From Piper betle (lineage: Eukaryota; Streptophyta; Magnoliopsida; Piperales; Piperaceae): DNA of 64,000 bases. How positions within the stretch are numbered: the first letter of the stretch is position 1; each line of letters begins with the position of its first letter. Of this stretch, positions 1-11,480 are shown piece after piece. The DNA is taken from contig JAURVB010014903.1 of the NCBI GenBank assembly GCA_033002965.1, positions 62,001 through 126,000 on the forward strand. The letters run 5' to 3'. The notes beneath the pieces are model-generated. The model had not been told where the DNA came from. It saw only the letters and a program-made list of their open reading frames with translations, and did not search any database. A program made the position numbers and the translations under genes.

Positions 1-53
1 TTGAAATAAAATAAGAAGCCATTCAAATCAGATGCAAATAGAAGACTACATAC

Positions 54-1862
54 TGGAAAATTCTCAGCAAAAAAGATCAAGTTCTCAAGTGAGACAAAAC
101 CATCACCCCTACAAAACATTAAACCTGTTACTTCATGAACCTCCAAAATAAATTAAAGAAACTAGACAATAATATGATAAGGTACCTGAAATCTGTCGAA
201 GGATCAGAACCCTGCCAATCCATCTCCGTCCACAGCTCAGACTTGAGAGATGGAAGTTCACGACCAGGATAAGCCAACCTCCAAAGTTGCTTCAATGCAT
301 CCTGCAATAAAGAACTTAATTTCAACCCTGTCATCGTTCAATAAAAGAACAAGCAGAATAATGCAACTAACACCAAACATGGCTCTTAGTCCATCTTTTC
401 AACAAAACAAAATCCACAAACGACACACGACAAAGACAGTAATTATCATCTTCCTACATGACATAAATAACCAATACAGTGCAATTAGAAAAAAAGCCCA
501 GAATAAAATTACTTGATGATCATGGCGAGTACCATCAAAGGGAATTTCCAGCCTTAGTTGCAGATGTTGCAGTCTTTCTTTCTAAAGCATTACCTTCAAG
601 TGAACAAACAAAAAACAAACTCCCAACAAACAGAAAAGAAGTAATTCTGCATGATACCCAGAGGCAAGCATCACCTAAAAGGAAAATGCCAACGTCTACC
701 TCTTCCTATCTTCCTCCTCTCTCTCTCTCTCTCTCAAATTTACAGTTTACCCTTCAATTACTAAAGTGAGTATTAATAATAATATTAAAAATTCAAAATT
801 AACTAGGTACTCTACCCACTTTAAGAAACACAAATAGTAATATGATCACACATGGACAAGTGATCATAGGTAGTTACTATTTCAAGTAGATTTTGGTTTC
901 ACAATTCTATAAATAATACATACTTTAATTAGGTTTAAACTGTAAAATAACTGAAAAACAAGGGGATTACAAACTAAATGTCCAACTTTAATATATGTAT
1001 AGACTCACGTAAATTTAATAGGCCTTTAAAATACGAAAAAAAATATGCGCACTTATCCATTATTAAAGCAACATTTCGATAATTGTATTAAAAAGAAAAT
1101 TATTAACATGTATAAGGACAATGCATCCTTACTTGGAGTGGAGAAAGAGAGACCTGAGAATTTCCACCATATCCATTCCCAGTAAGATTGGGAAACGGCC
1201 AAAGTCTTCCTACTGATATACTTGATCCAAGCACAATATTAGCTGCAAAAGGCCACAATAGCGTTCACTTTTATCACTAATATGCAGTTAAAACCAAAGG
1301 TTAAAGACAAATCTATGGAAGAAAATCACAGAACAATTACAAGGCATCCATTGTGAACTCAAAAGCGATAGACAAATTGTTGTTTCTCCCAGGAAATGAA
1401 TAGGTATCTTATAGGAAATTTCACATGATAAAACATACCCAAAAAATAGCTATATAACTGCATAATAGTAAACTAGGGGAAATATGGACAGGTTAATTTA
1501 AGGCCCAAAACATAATAAAAAATCTGAAGTGATATACCTAACCAATGTGCCCATTCAGCAATCAAGTTAGAGAAGAGAAAAGTCCAATGCAGACGTGCCT
1601 TCTTCTTTTCATCCCAGTCATGTGAATCATTTATTTGGCCATGTCTCCGAAGTAATAAACGGCAGTAGTGGTTCATATCTAAATGCAATAAGGGTAGACA
1701 AACATTTTAGCAACATACCACCTCTGAATCCACATCATATCTATAGTTTCCCAGAAGTGGTTCACTCAAAGAATCTGATCTTGATGCATCTAAGCTCCTC
1801 TCATATCTATCTCTGTCGACATCAGCATGAAAAATCCTTCTCCTCGCAGTTTTTGAAGTCAT
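54..1862 (-). CDS. ELMO-domain protein, 5' part (runs off left edge)
   Basis: Six coding exons can be placed on the minus strand: 1719-1862 (start ATG at 1862-1860), 1538 to about 1678, 1133-1242, 513-581, 186-301 and 54-108. All have GT/AG borders and, apart from the first junction, agreeing phases. The protein begins MTSKTARRRIFHADVDRDR, has a Trp/His-rich stretch (LHWTFLFSNLIAEWAHWLAN) and then the ELMO core with LWRLAYPGRELPSLKSELW, WQGSDPSTDFRGDG and FVSLENLIFFAENFP. The ELMO/CED-12 fold is linked to small-GTPase regulation in animals; the plant family is poorly characterised. The C-terminal half lies outside the window. Oddity: the donor at 1718 (phase 0) does not fit the acceptor at 1679 (needs phase 1), so either a weaker donor 4 bases downstream is used or one base is wrong. 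The domain call is firm, the first junction is not. Confidence 0.87.
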
Positions 1863-3672
1863 GGACAAATACCACCAGAGTTGTGACCCGAGACTGAATA
1901 CATCCAGTAATGAAAGTTAATATTATATTTTATGCTTGAAAGAGGATTTTAAAGTTGATATTTAGAATGGACATTCCTCTGGAATTATTTACACGCGATA
2001 AACACAACAGACTGGAAGGAAATACAGATCTTCTTGCAACACGGTCAGTAAGTGTTTGCAAAATCCAATTCTGTGGGACGATTTGCAATCAAGTTGATGT
2101 TTTGGACTATGCAGTCAAGAAAAGGGATAAATTTATAACCAGACATTTTCGGAAGGAAAGTCATACTCAGAAGGAATGTAAAAATCAACACATGAAATTT
2201 CCACTGCTTGTTGCAGGACAAAAGAAGCTAGTAATAATAGCATACAACAAAATCAAAAAATTCTACCCTCAGATTATCATTTAGACAACAATGTTGAATC
2301 ATGATCATATCTACAATTCACTGCCGTCCAAAATGGACAAATCACAAATATAGATTGATTTGATAAACATTAAAATAGAGGGAGAAGTCCAAAATTTTAA
2401 AAATGAAAAGAATAAAAAAGAGTAAAGTAAAATAAATCTGTTTTTCTTTTCCGGGGGGAAATAAAAATTAAAATTAAAAGAAATAAATAAATTGCTGGCA
2501 TCTGATAAACAGCTGCAGGCATCAAAATACCCACCCAGAAAAAAAAATCAGATCCCAGCCTAAGGAAAGAATAAAGCAGGATAATCAGCAAATCAGAATA
2601 AGGAGAAGGCGGGGGCAGTGCAGCGTTAATCAAATGCAAGGCATGCATGAGACCGTCCCAGGCGATCGAAATGCCAGGGATAATTTATTATTATTAAGCT
2701 TCAATATGAAGGCCAGAAAAATAAAATCAGTTCTAGTTAATTGCGCATTTTAATTCATTAATTGATTGATTGATTGATTGAAACAAAGCCTGCAGCTGCG
2801 TATCAGAAACGGACAAACCCACCCCCAGCAGGCAACAGCAAAAATATAGAAAAAAGGAGAAGATAAAACCTAGAATAATTTTGATGCCAAAAATAATTTT
2901 TATAAAATCTATATATAAGTAGATTTTCATGCCAAAAATAATTTTTATTCAAAAAATTATCTGATTTTCAAATATTTTTTAATAAAATACAAATAAGATT
3001 TTCGCCAAGTAATCTCATTTTTAAAATCTCAACAAAATTTTGTATCAAAGGCCCCCCAAAAAAGATAATTTTTCTGTCAAAAAATTGTGCATCTCATATT
3101 TATATCATAACGTTATAACTAAAAAAATTATTAGATATTACGTCTTTTCATTTCAATTAAATGGCCCCTAATTGAATTATTATTTGAAGTTTTACAAATT
3201 AGTTATATCAATGAGTGAAAATAATCTATTAATAAAATCTACAATAACTTGGACTTATTTATAGTTATTAAAATACAAATAGAAATTTTCTATTCTAAAC
3301 CGCAACTTTCTTTAAAAAAAGGAACACCAACGTGCAAATTTTTAAATTTTAGAAGACGTTTCAACTTTGCAGCATCTTTAGGGCGACTTCTTAATGTATA
3401 TAGATGTCGTGTGCTCTTCTTGGCCACTTTATGTACTTCAGTTTTCTAAATAAATTTGAATAGATAATGGACTTCGCTGCTGAGTTTGTTAGGCTAGTTT
3501 GTTTTTCTGTTTTGCTTAATTCTCTTTGCGATTTTTACTTTAATCCATTGACAAGTTATTCATGAATTTTAAAAGACATTTTTGTTTATTACCTGAACTT
3601 GTGATCTTTCTTTATTTATTCTACTGGTCCGAAAGATTTGCTGTGATCTATGAAATTATTCACTCATTTATT
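1863..3672. other. ELMO gene upstream region and AT-rich spacer
   Basis: No supportable coding exon. A splice acceptor ending CAG just upstream of the ELMO start (about 1895, minus strand) suggests a 5'-UTR intron, so the transcription start probably lies further right, perhaps near 2600-2650 where the sequence becomes less AT-rich. From about 2660 to 3672 the DNA is AT-rich with a TTGA/TGAT tetranucleotide run at 2757-2780 and a 20-bp direct repeat (first copy near 2883, second near 2930). Confidence 0.5.
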
Positions 3673-3741
3673 CACTAATAGAAAAATGATTAGTTAGTTG
3701 TCACGGGTAAATTTAGGCAGAGTAATTACCGTAGCAAATAA

Positions 3742-4040
3742 GCTACCACTTTGTTGATGTATAACTAAACATAACCACAAGGAAGCCACCCGGACAAGCA
3801 GCGGCAATAATTGATAATTTTTCTTTCTTGCAATCGTGGCACTTTTATAAAAAAATAATATTTTGTCATGGTTAAATTTTGCTATAATAAGCCACCACTT
3901 TGTTAATGTACAATTAAACATAACCACTAGGAAGCCAACACGACAAGACAAACGGTGGCAATAACGGATCATTTTTCTTTCTTGTAGTTGTGGCACTCTT
4001 ATAGGAAAATAGCTTTTTGTCGTGGTTAAATTTGGTCATA
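3742..4040. repeat. 149-bp tandem duplication in CACTA subterminal region
   Basis: Two adjacent copies start GCTACCACTTTG (3742) and GCCACCACTTTG (3891). They stay alignable to about 4040, including TTTTTCTTTCTTG and GTGGCAC...TTATA blocks. Copy differences are scattered, so the duplication is old. Related sequence appears in the other half of the element near 22680-22800. Confidence 0.75.
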
Positions 4041-7000
4041 GTTAAATTTTGTGGCTAAATACAACCCTGGGATAGCCACAATGAATGGACACACAAATTT
4101 TGTAATAAATTTTAATAATATTTTTCCTTACCACAGTTGTTACCGTGACAAGTTTGTGACAATTATTTTTAAAAAAGCATATATTTTGGGTGGATTATTC
4201 CCGCCCAAACATCTTTTTTAATTTAAAAACATTTTTTTAAATGTGACCCAACTGGTCCATTAATGATCACATGCTCCGCATGTGGTGGCCGACACAGCAC
4301 CACTGCTGGCGACCTCTGTGTTGCCACTTGAGCCATCACGGACATCGCGGCCATCGTGTTGCCACCCATTACCACCATAACCTCCACGTGGTTGCTCACA
4401 GCATCTACAGCCTTCACATCATTGTTTGCGGCCTCCACATTGCCACTTGTGCCACCTTGGGCCTCCGCATTGTCACTTGTGCCACCTCAACCTTCATTCA
4501 AGGCTATGGCCACCGATTAGGAGAAAGCAAGGGCCATTGCCTATGTAACACCTCAAATTCGGTCCACGCTCATGAGCCGAACCAGCATGTTAGGTTGGCT
4601 AACTCAAATCTAACCACACAGATCTAATTTCGGCATCTTAAAAGGAAGATATTATTCGTCATGCATGGATGAATGCACAAAATCCTAACATGATACTACA
4701 TGGATGATATGCAAACTAAATTACACACCATCACATCAATATAATAATATCATAACAAAATATAATCACTCAATTGACTGACATGTGTGCAAGTGATGAC
4801 AGTGCTCCTCCGTCCAAGCTGGCTCTTCCAACTCGTGATTATTACCTACATATAGTATAAAAGCACGTCAGTAACAAGTGTTACTGGTCCGAAAAATAAA
4901 ATAACTATAACAAGCTGGCTATGAGAGCAAATTCTCGTATGAAAAAAACATCATATACTCCACGTGAACACTCTGAAGGGCACTACTGATGTAACACCCA
5001 AAATCCAGTTCATACTCGTAAACTGAACCGGTATGTTATAGGCCCTGATTAGGTCGGCTAACCCGAACTTAACTCATACGGATCCAATCTCGGCGTCTTA
5101 AAATGAAGATACAAATCTCAATGCATGGATGAATGCACAAACCCTAACATGGTACTACATGAATGACATGCAAATCAAAGTACACACTAAGACAATCCCG
5201 ATAAAAATTAATAAAAACTTTGAAATATAATGGACAGAGTTTCCCCTAAAAATGTAATTAGGGGCCACCCTGCCAAATATACATATGCAAATATATATAT
5301 AACCATATATCAAACAATTTCATTCATGCAAAATACAAAATCTAACATGTTGTACTTGAAACTTGGGTCTCAACCCACTACGCTTTCATTTCGCAATCTA
5401 TTCGTGTTCACATCATCTCATCATCTCTTAGCACTTAATTATGTCCTATCATCATATCATATGCATTTAATTACATCATATCATGTCTCAGCATTTCACG
5501 TCATTCCCAAGAAAATGTCATAACAAAAACATTAATTACTCTATCGACTGACATGTGTGCAAATGACATCATTGCTCCTCCATCCAAGCTGGGTCCTCCA
5601 ACTCGTGATTATTACCTACATATAGTATAAAAACACGTCAGTAACAAGTGTTACTGGTCCGGAAAATAAAATAACTATAACAAGCAGGCTATGAGAGCAA
5701 ACTCTCATATAAAAGAAAACATCATATACTCCACGTGAACACTCTGAAGGGCACTACTGAGGAGCCACTGAGCTGTAGACCCAGTAGCATCCCGAACTTA
5801 CTGATCTGCTGCTGCTGATGCCGCTCTCGACATTTTCTTACTTCATTTTCTAGTCTCAAATCCTAAGCCCTCTCCTTACCTCCATATTTCTCCAGGTCTT
5901 GAGCACGAAGGCCGAGTACTCTCAGGCAGTCGCCTTTAGTACCCTCTGAACCATTAGTGTAAAACCCACAATTTGAGTCAGGGTTTTATATTCAGAACCG
6001 GTCGGTATCGACTGTTATTTTCGAGTCAAGTAATATTTACGACTTTGCCACCACACACCCCCGCGCCCTTCTTTCTCTTCCCCAAACCCTCGCCCGACGC
6101 CGCCCTTGTGTGTGTCGCCGCCGCCGCTGCCGGCACCGCCCGGCTGCTGATAGTCGCCGCCTAGCCCCGCGACGACGTTGCCGTGCTGCCCCGACCAGGA
6201 CCGGCCCCCATCGGACCGCCGCGACGTGAGGAAGCCACGCCGTGATGCCACGCCGCGTTGTCGCCGTTCCGCAGCCGGCGACCAGCGCCGCCGCGATCGA
6301 TCGGTCGCCTCAGCACTCTCAGCCTTGCAGCGACCTTCCCTGACCGGAACGGGGGCCATCGCCGCCGTGGCCGGCCGGATCTAGCCACCCATCGCCGCCG
6401 GCTCTGTTTTGCCATTTTCCGGCGAGCCGCCACCTCCGTTGGCCGCGTCGACCTCGTAGATGAGTTGGGCTCGCCGAGCCGGTTCCAAGGGTACCCAACA
6501 CGACCACTTTCCGGCCAATAGACGCCGCCGGCGATTGTCGCCGGAAACCACCGGAAGCCGCCGGAAAACCGCCAGCAGCTGCCGGAAAACCGGAATTTCT
6601 AGAACTCACTGGAATTCACCGGATCTTCTGCGGGGCTCACCCAGTCGAGCCCGATCGAGCTTCGGACGACGATGAGCGCCGAATTTGAGTTTCGAGACAC
6701 GCGACGGAACCCTAACCGTCGTCGATTGTCGACAACGTGAGGTATAATTACCTCTGATTGAGTTATTTAAAATTGATTATGATTGTTAGTATAACATGCT
6801 AGAATTGAATAATTGTCATGATAAATGTATGAGTATGAGTGTAGTGATGATTGCATGATGCAATTAATTGAGAATGAATAGGGAGTGATCTAATGAGGTA
6901 GATCGAGTTGAGCATGCTAATCGAGTAATGTAACTTAGGAAAAATACAATAAAATTGGTAGGAATAGGATGAGTTAGAATTATTTTCATATTTATGATTA

Positions 7001-7340
7001 TTGATTGTGATTGATGTTTATTGAGTTTAATGCATCATTTAGTTAGCGGGCATTAGTATTTAGTTTTGATGTGTAGGTACGGAGTAGGAGCTCGCCGCCT
7101 AGGCGCGATGACACGCTTGGAGCTTCTACCAAGTCTGTTTAGGACTCGACTCTGTTTTACGTCTTTCTATTGTATGTTTATCTTATCATTTGCAGGACGG
7201 GTTAAGTGGCGCTTTATTGGATCCCACTTAACTCGGGCCATCTAGCTGAACAGATTTCCGGATTAATAACCCCTCGAGGATGAGATCCCTCGAGGATGAT
7301 TTCGAAAACAAGATCCACCACAAGTTGCCTTCGGGCCTAT

Positions 7341-7349
7341 TATATAAAT
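7341..7349 (+). promoter_or_regulatory. Probable LTR TATA box
   Basis: TATATAAAT sits in the context GGGCCTATTATATAAATCCC. The same context is kept in the 3' LTR (TATA box 17119-17127) and, on the other strand, in all three solo LTRs (for example near 9245, 18543 and 20740). Conservation across copies and its mid-LTR position fit a U3/R promoter. The microsatellite immediately downstream is not conserved in length. Confidence 0.5.
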
Positions 7350-7359
7350 CCCTACCCAG

Positions 7360-7362
<3 letters not shown>

Positions 7363-7398
<36 letters not shown>
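7363..7398. repeat. (TA)n microsatellite in 5' LTR
   Basis: Uninterrupted TA dinucleotides. The equivalent site in the 3' LTR near 17143 is only a few units long, showing length instability since insertion. Confidence 0.95.
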
Positions 7399-7401
<3 letters not shown>

Positions 7402-8087
7402 TTTGCATTTTCAGTGAGATGAGAGATGGAGAAACCGACTGCACGTACCATGCAGAGGATGCCGTGACAGTCAAAGTGGGCTCTGGATTAGTGCCAGCGG
7501 ACTGTTCCATTCCCGAGGGATCCTGACAACTCCGCGTTTGAGTTCCTCACACCCGGAGAACGTGGAGGTTTACGGGTACTGTTTAGTACAGCGCATGTCC
7601 AGACTTGTGGTTCAAAGGGTACTAAAGGCGACTGCCTGAGAGTACTCGGCCTTCGTGCTCAAGGCCAGGAGAAATATGGAGGTAAGGAGTGGGCTTAGGA
7701 TAAAGTTTCATGAGAAGTACTGAAAAAGAAGTGCGGAGAGCGGCACAGTACCAGCAGCAGATCAGTAAGTTCGGGATGCTACCGGGTCTGCAGCCTAGTG
7801 GCTCCTCAGTAGTGCCCTTCAGAGTGTTCACGTGGAGTATATGATGTTTTCTTTTATATGAGAGTTTGCTCTCATAGCCAGCTTGTTATAGTTATTTTAT
7901 TTTCTGGACCAGTAACACTTGTTACTGACGTGTTTTTATACTATATGTAGGTAATAATCACGAGTTGGAGGAGCCAGCTTGGACGTAAGAGCAATGAGGT
8001 CTTGTACACACACACATGTTAGATTTCTGAATGTTTAATATTGTGTTGTTATGTTATTATATTGTGAATGACATGTTTAAATGCATG

Positions 8088-11032
8088 TGTAACACCCCAA
8101 ATCTGGTTCACACTCGTGAACCAAACCGGCATGTTACAGGCCCCGGTTAGGTCGGCTAACCCGAACCTAACTCGTGCGGATCCAATCTCGGCGTCTTAAG
8201 ATGAAGATCTAACTTGCTATATGTATGTATGAATGCATAAAACCCTAACAGGATACTACATGGATGACGTGCAACTAATTTTCACACCAACACAATTACA
8301 ATCAAAATTAGTAAAAATTCTAAAACGAAAGGGACAGAATTTCCCCTAAAAATGCAATTAGGGGCCACCCTGTCAAAATCATATATTCAAACATATATAC
8401 GCATAGCAACACTAGCATTCACACAGACTTCTAATCTACTATATTCATCATTCTCTGAACTTTGGGTCCTAACCCATCACACTTTTGCTGCGCTACTCTG
8501 ATCATTTCATTTCATGTCATTGTCATGCCTCAAATATTTAATCATAACATGTTTATAAAATAACATCATAAACAAAACATTAAACATTCAATCACCCAAT
8601 GTGTGTGTGCAGAAGACCTTATTGCTCCTCCGTCCTGGCCGGCACATCCATCTCGTGCTTATCACCTACATATATATAGGAAAAACGTCAGTAACAAGCA
8701 TTACTGGTCCGAAAAGAAAATAACTATAACAAACTGGCTATGAGAGCGAAAACTCTCATATGAAAGAAAACAACATATACTCCACGTGAACACTCTGAAG
8801 GGCACTACTGAGGAGCCACTGGGCTGCAGACCCGGTAGCATCCCGAACTTACTGATCTGCTGCTGGTACTGTGCCGCTCTCGGCACTTCTTTTTCAGTAC
8901 TTCTCATGAAACTTTATCCTAAGCCCTCTCCTTACCTCCATATTTCTCCTGGCCTTGAGCACGAAGGCCGAGTACTCTCAGGCAGTCACCTTTAGTACCC
9001 TTTGAACCACAAGTCCGGACATGCACTGTACTAAACAGTACCCGTAAACCTCCACGTTCTCCGGGTGCGAGGAACTCAAACGCGGAGTTGTCAGGATCCC
9101 TCGGGAATGGAACAGTCCGCTGGCACTAATCCAGAGCCCGCTTTGACTGTCACGGCATCCTCTGCATGGTACGTGCAGTCGATTTCTCCATCTCTCGTCT
9201 CACAAAAACGCGAAAACTATATATATATAGGCTTGGGTAGGGAGTTATATAATAGGCCCGAAGGCAACTTTTGGTGGATCTTGTTTTCGAAATCAACCTC
9301 GAGGGATCTCATCCTCGAGGGGTTATTAATCCGGAAAATGTTCGGTTAAATGGCCCGAGTTAAGTGGGATCCGATAAAATGCCACTTAACCCGTCCTGCA
9401 GACAATAAATCAAACATACAATAGAAAAGATCATAAAAATCAGAGAGAAGTCCTAACGGACCTGGTAGAAGCTCCAAGCGTGTCATCGCGCCTAGGCGGC
9501 GAGCTCCTACTCCGTACCTACACATCAAAACTAAATACTAACGCCCGCTAACTAAATGATGCATCAAATCCGACATGACCATCACACCACAATACAAACA
9601 TCAACCATAACAATCAACAATTATAAATGTAAAAATAATTCCAACTTATCCTATTAACACCTATTTTTATTATATTTCCTAAGTTACGTTGTACTCGATT
9701 ATCATACTCAAATTTACTTTACTTCATTAGCTCATTTAACCTTCATTCCCTGTTAATCACATCATGCACATGTTTACTTCATTCATAATCTTAACATTCA
9801 TCATAATAATTAATCAACCCTAGCATGCTATGCTAACAATTATCATCAATTTTAAATAAATCAATCGGAGGTAATTATACCTCACGTTGTCGACAATCGG
9901 CGACGGTTAGGGTTCCGTCGCGTGTCTCGGAACTCAAATTCGGCGCTCATCGGCGTCCGAAGCTCGATCGGGCTCGACTGGGTGAGCCCCGCGGAAGATC
10001 CGGTGAATTCCAGTGAATTCCAGAAATTCCGGTTTTCCGGCAGCTGCTGGCGGTTTTCCGGCAGCTTCCGGTGGCTTTCCGACGACAATCGCCGGTGGCG
10101 TTTATTGGCCGAAAAGTGGTCGTGTTGGGTACCCTCGGAACCGGCTCGGCGAGCCCGACTCATCTATGACATCAGCGTGGCCAATGGAGGTGGCTGCTCG
10201 CCGGAAAATGGCAAAACAGAGCCGGCGGCGATGGGTCGCTAGATCCGGCCGGCCACGGCGGCGATGGCCTCCGTTCCAGTCGGGGAAGGTCGCTGGAAGG
10301 TTGAGGGTGCTGAGGCGACCGACCGATCGCGGCGGCGCTGGTCGCCGGCGGCAGAATCAGCGACGGAAGCGCAACAGGGGCGTGGCGTAGCGTCGCTTCC
10401 TCGCGTCGCGGCGGTCCGATGGGGGTCGGACCTGGTCGGGGCGGCAGGGCGACGCCGTGGCCGGGCTGGGTGGCGTCGATCGGCGGCCAGGCGGGCGTCC
10501 ACGGCAGCGGCGGTGGCATGCGCAGTGGCGGCGCGCGGCGAGGGTTTGGGAAAGAAGAAAGGAAAGGTCGAGGGTGTGTGTGGTGGCAAACTCATAAATA
10601 TTACTTGACTCGTCTCCGACTCGAGTCAAAATAATATTTAAGTCGTCAAAAAATTCCAAAAAAATATAGGAAAAATCTCATAAAATCAAACAACACCAAA
10701 AAATCATAATGATATGCTCTAGAACTATCAACCCACCCAAAATGCCCGTAACGCGTCCTAATGCGGGTAACGGCCTAAAACTAATTCTACGATCCATTAT
10801 ATATCATAATAAAAAAATGAATTGCATACTCTCATATATTCTGATAACTCATTCTTTTCTGCTGTGTTCATGACGTTATCATCATATACTTGGATACACA
10901 TGACCCTCATGGCTCATACACGAGACCGGCGTCGGCTCAGTACACGTGTTCTGAAACTGACTCGACTCAAAAATAATGGTCGAACCGACCGGTTCTAAAT
11001 ATAAAACCCTGACTCGAATCGTGGGTTTTACA
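8088..11032 (-). mobile_element. Solo LTR 3 (minus sense) inside the 5' LTR of element A
   Basis: Starts TGTAACACCCCAAATCTGG at 8088 and ends GTGGGTTTTACA at 11032, with a perfect target duplication GCATG (8083-8087 and 11033-11037). At 2945 bp it is the only uninterrupted full-length LTR of this family in the window and serves as the reference copy. Its GC-rich block is at about 9890-10600, with dense CCGG and frames that look open only because of base composition. It is inserted in opposite sense to element A, creating a large inverted repeat with the surrounding LTR. Confidence 0.9.
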
Positions 11033-11468
11033 GCATGAGACATGATAGAATGTGAACATGATCAGAGATGTGCAGCGGAAGCATGGTGGGTTGAAACCCC
11101 AGCTTCGGAATGAATTCATAATATGTTAGATTTTGTGTGAATGAAATCATGGATGCATGTGTATATATTTATATATATATATTATTTTGACAGGGTGGGC
11201 CCATAATTGCACTTTTAGGGAGACCTTGTCTATTTTATTTCAGAATTTTTATCGTAATTGTAATGATGTGAAATTTAGGTTGCACATCATCCATGTAGTA
11301 TCATATTAGGGTTTTATGCATTTATCCATGCATGACAAGTCGTATCTACATCTTAAGACATTGAGATTAGATCCACATGAGTTAGGTTCGAGTTAGCCAA
11401 CCTAATCGGGGCCTGTAACATGCCAGTTTGGTTGACAAGCGTGAACCGGATTTGGGGTGCTACAGAAT

Positions 11469-11480
11469 TGGTATCAGAGC
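11469..11480 (+). other. Primer-binding site of element A (initiator tRNA-Met)
   Basis: TGGTATCAGAGC lies 4 bases after the 5' LTR end (11464). It is the standard plant primer-binding site complementary to the 3' end of initiator methionine tRNA. It fixes the element's direction and thereby the sense of all related LTRs here. Confidence 0.93.

Larger units (their letters stand above)
5958..11464 (+). repeat. 5' LTR of element A, interrupted by solo LTR 3
   Basis: LTR sequence covers 5958-8087 and 11038-11464 (about 2.56 kb). Continuity is shown by the 3' LTR, where AATGCATGAGACATG reads uninterrupted at 17835-17850. Contents: a GC-rich block (about 6050-6740) full of CCGG, a TATA box at 7341, a TA microsatellite at 7363-7398, and the terminal part with GGGGTGCTACA. 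Compared with solo LTR 3 it lacks roughly 400 bp near its start (between GAGTCAAGT-like direct repeats around 6025). The 3' LTR lacks the same segment, so the deletion predates this insertion. Confidence 0.85.

Noticed and set aside
3249..3449. 66-codon frame in spacer
   Set aside because: AT-rich, with no homology or codon signal.
4271..4627. His/Cys-rich 118-codon frame
   Set aside because: It spans the CACTA core and the start of solo LTR 1, crossing a target duplication, so it cannot be an old gene.
5973..6675. Several open frames of 60-115 codons, rich in Arg, Ala, Gly and Pro, on both strands
   Set aside because: They lie in the GC-rich block of an LTR, overlap on both strands, and recur as frame-shifted versions in the other LTR copies. 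Base composition explains them.
9882..10659. Similar overlapping long frames in solo LTR 3
   Set aside because: Same LTR block, with no conserved reading frame between copies.
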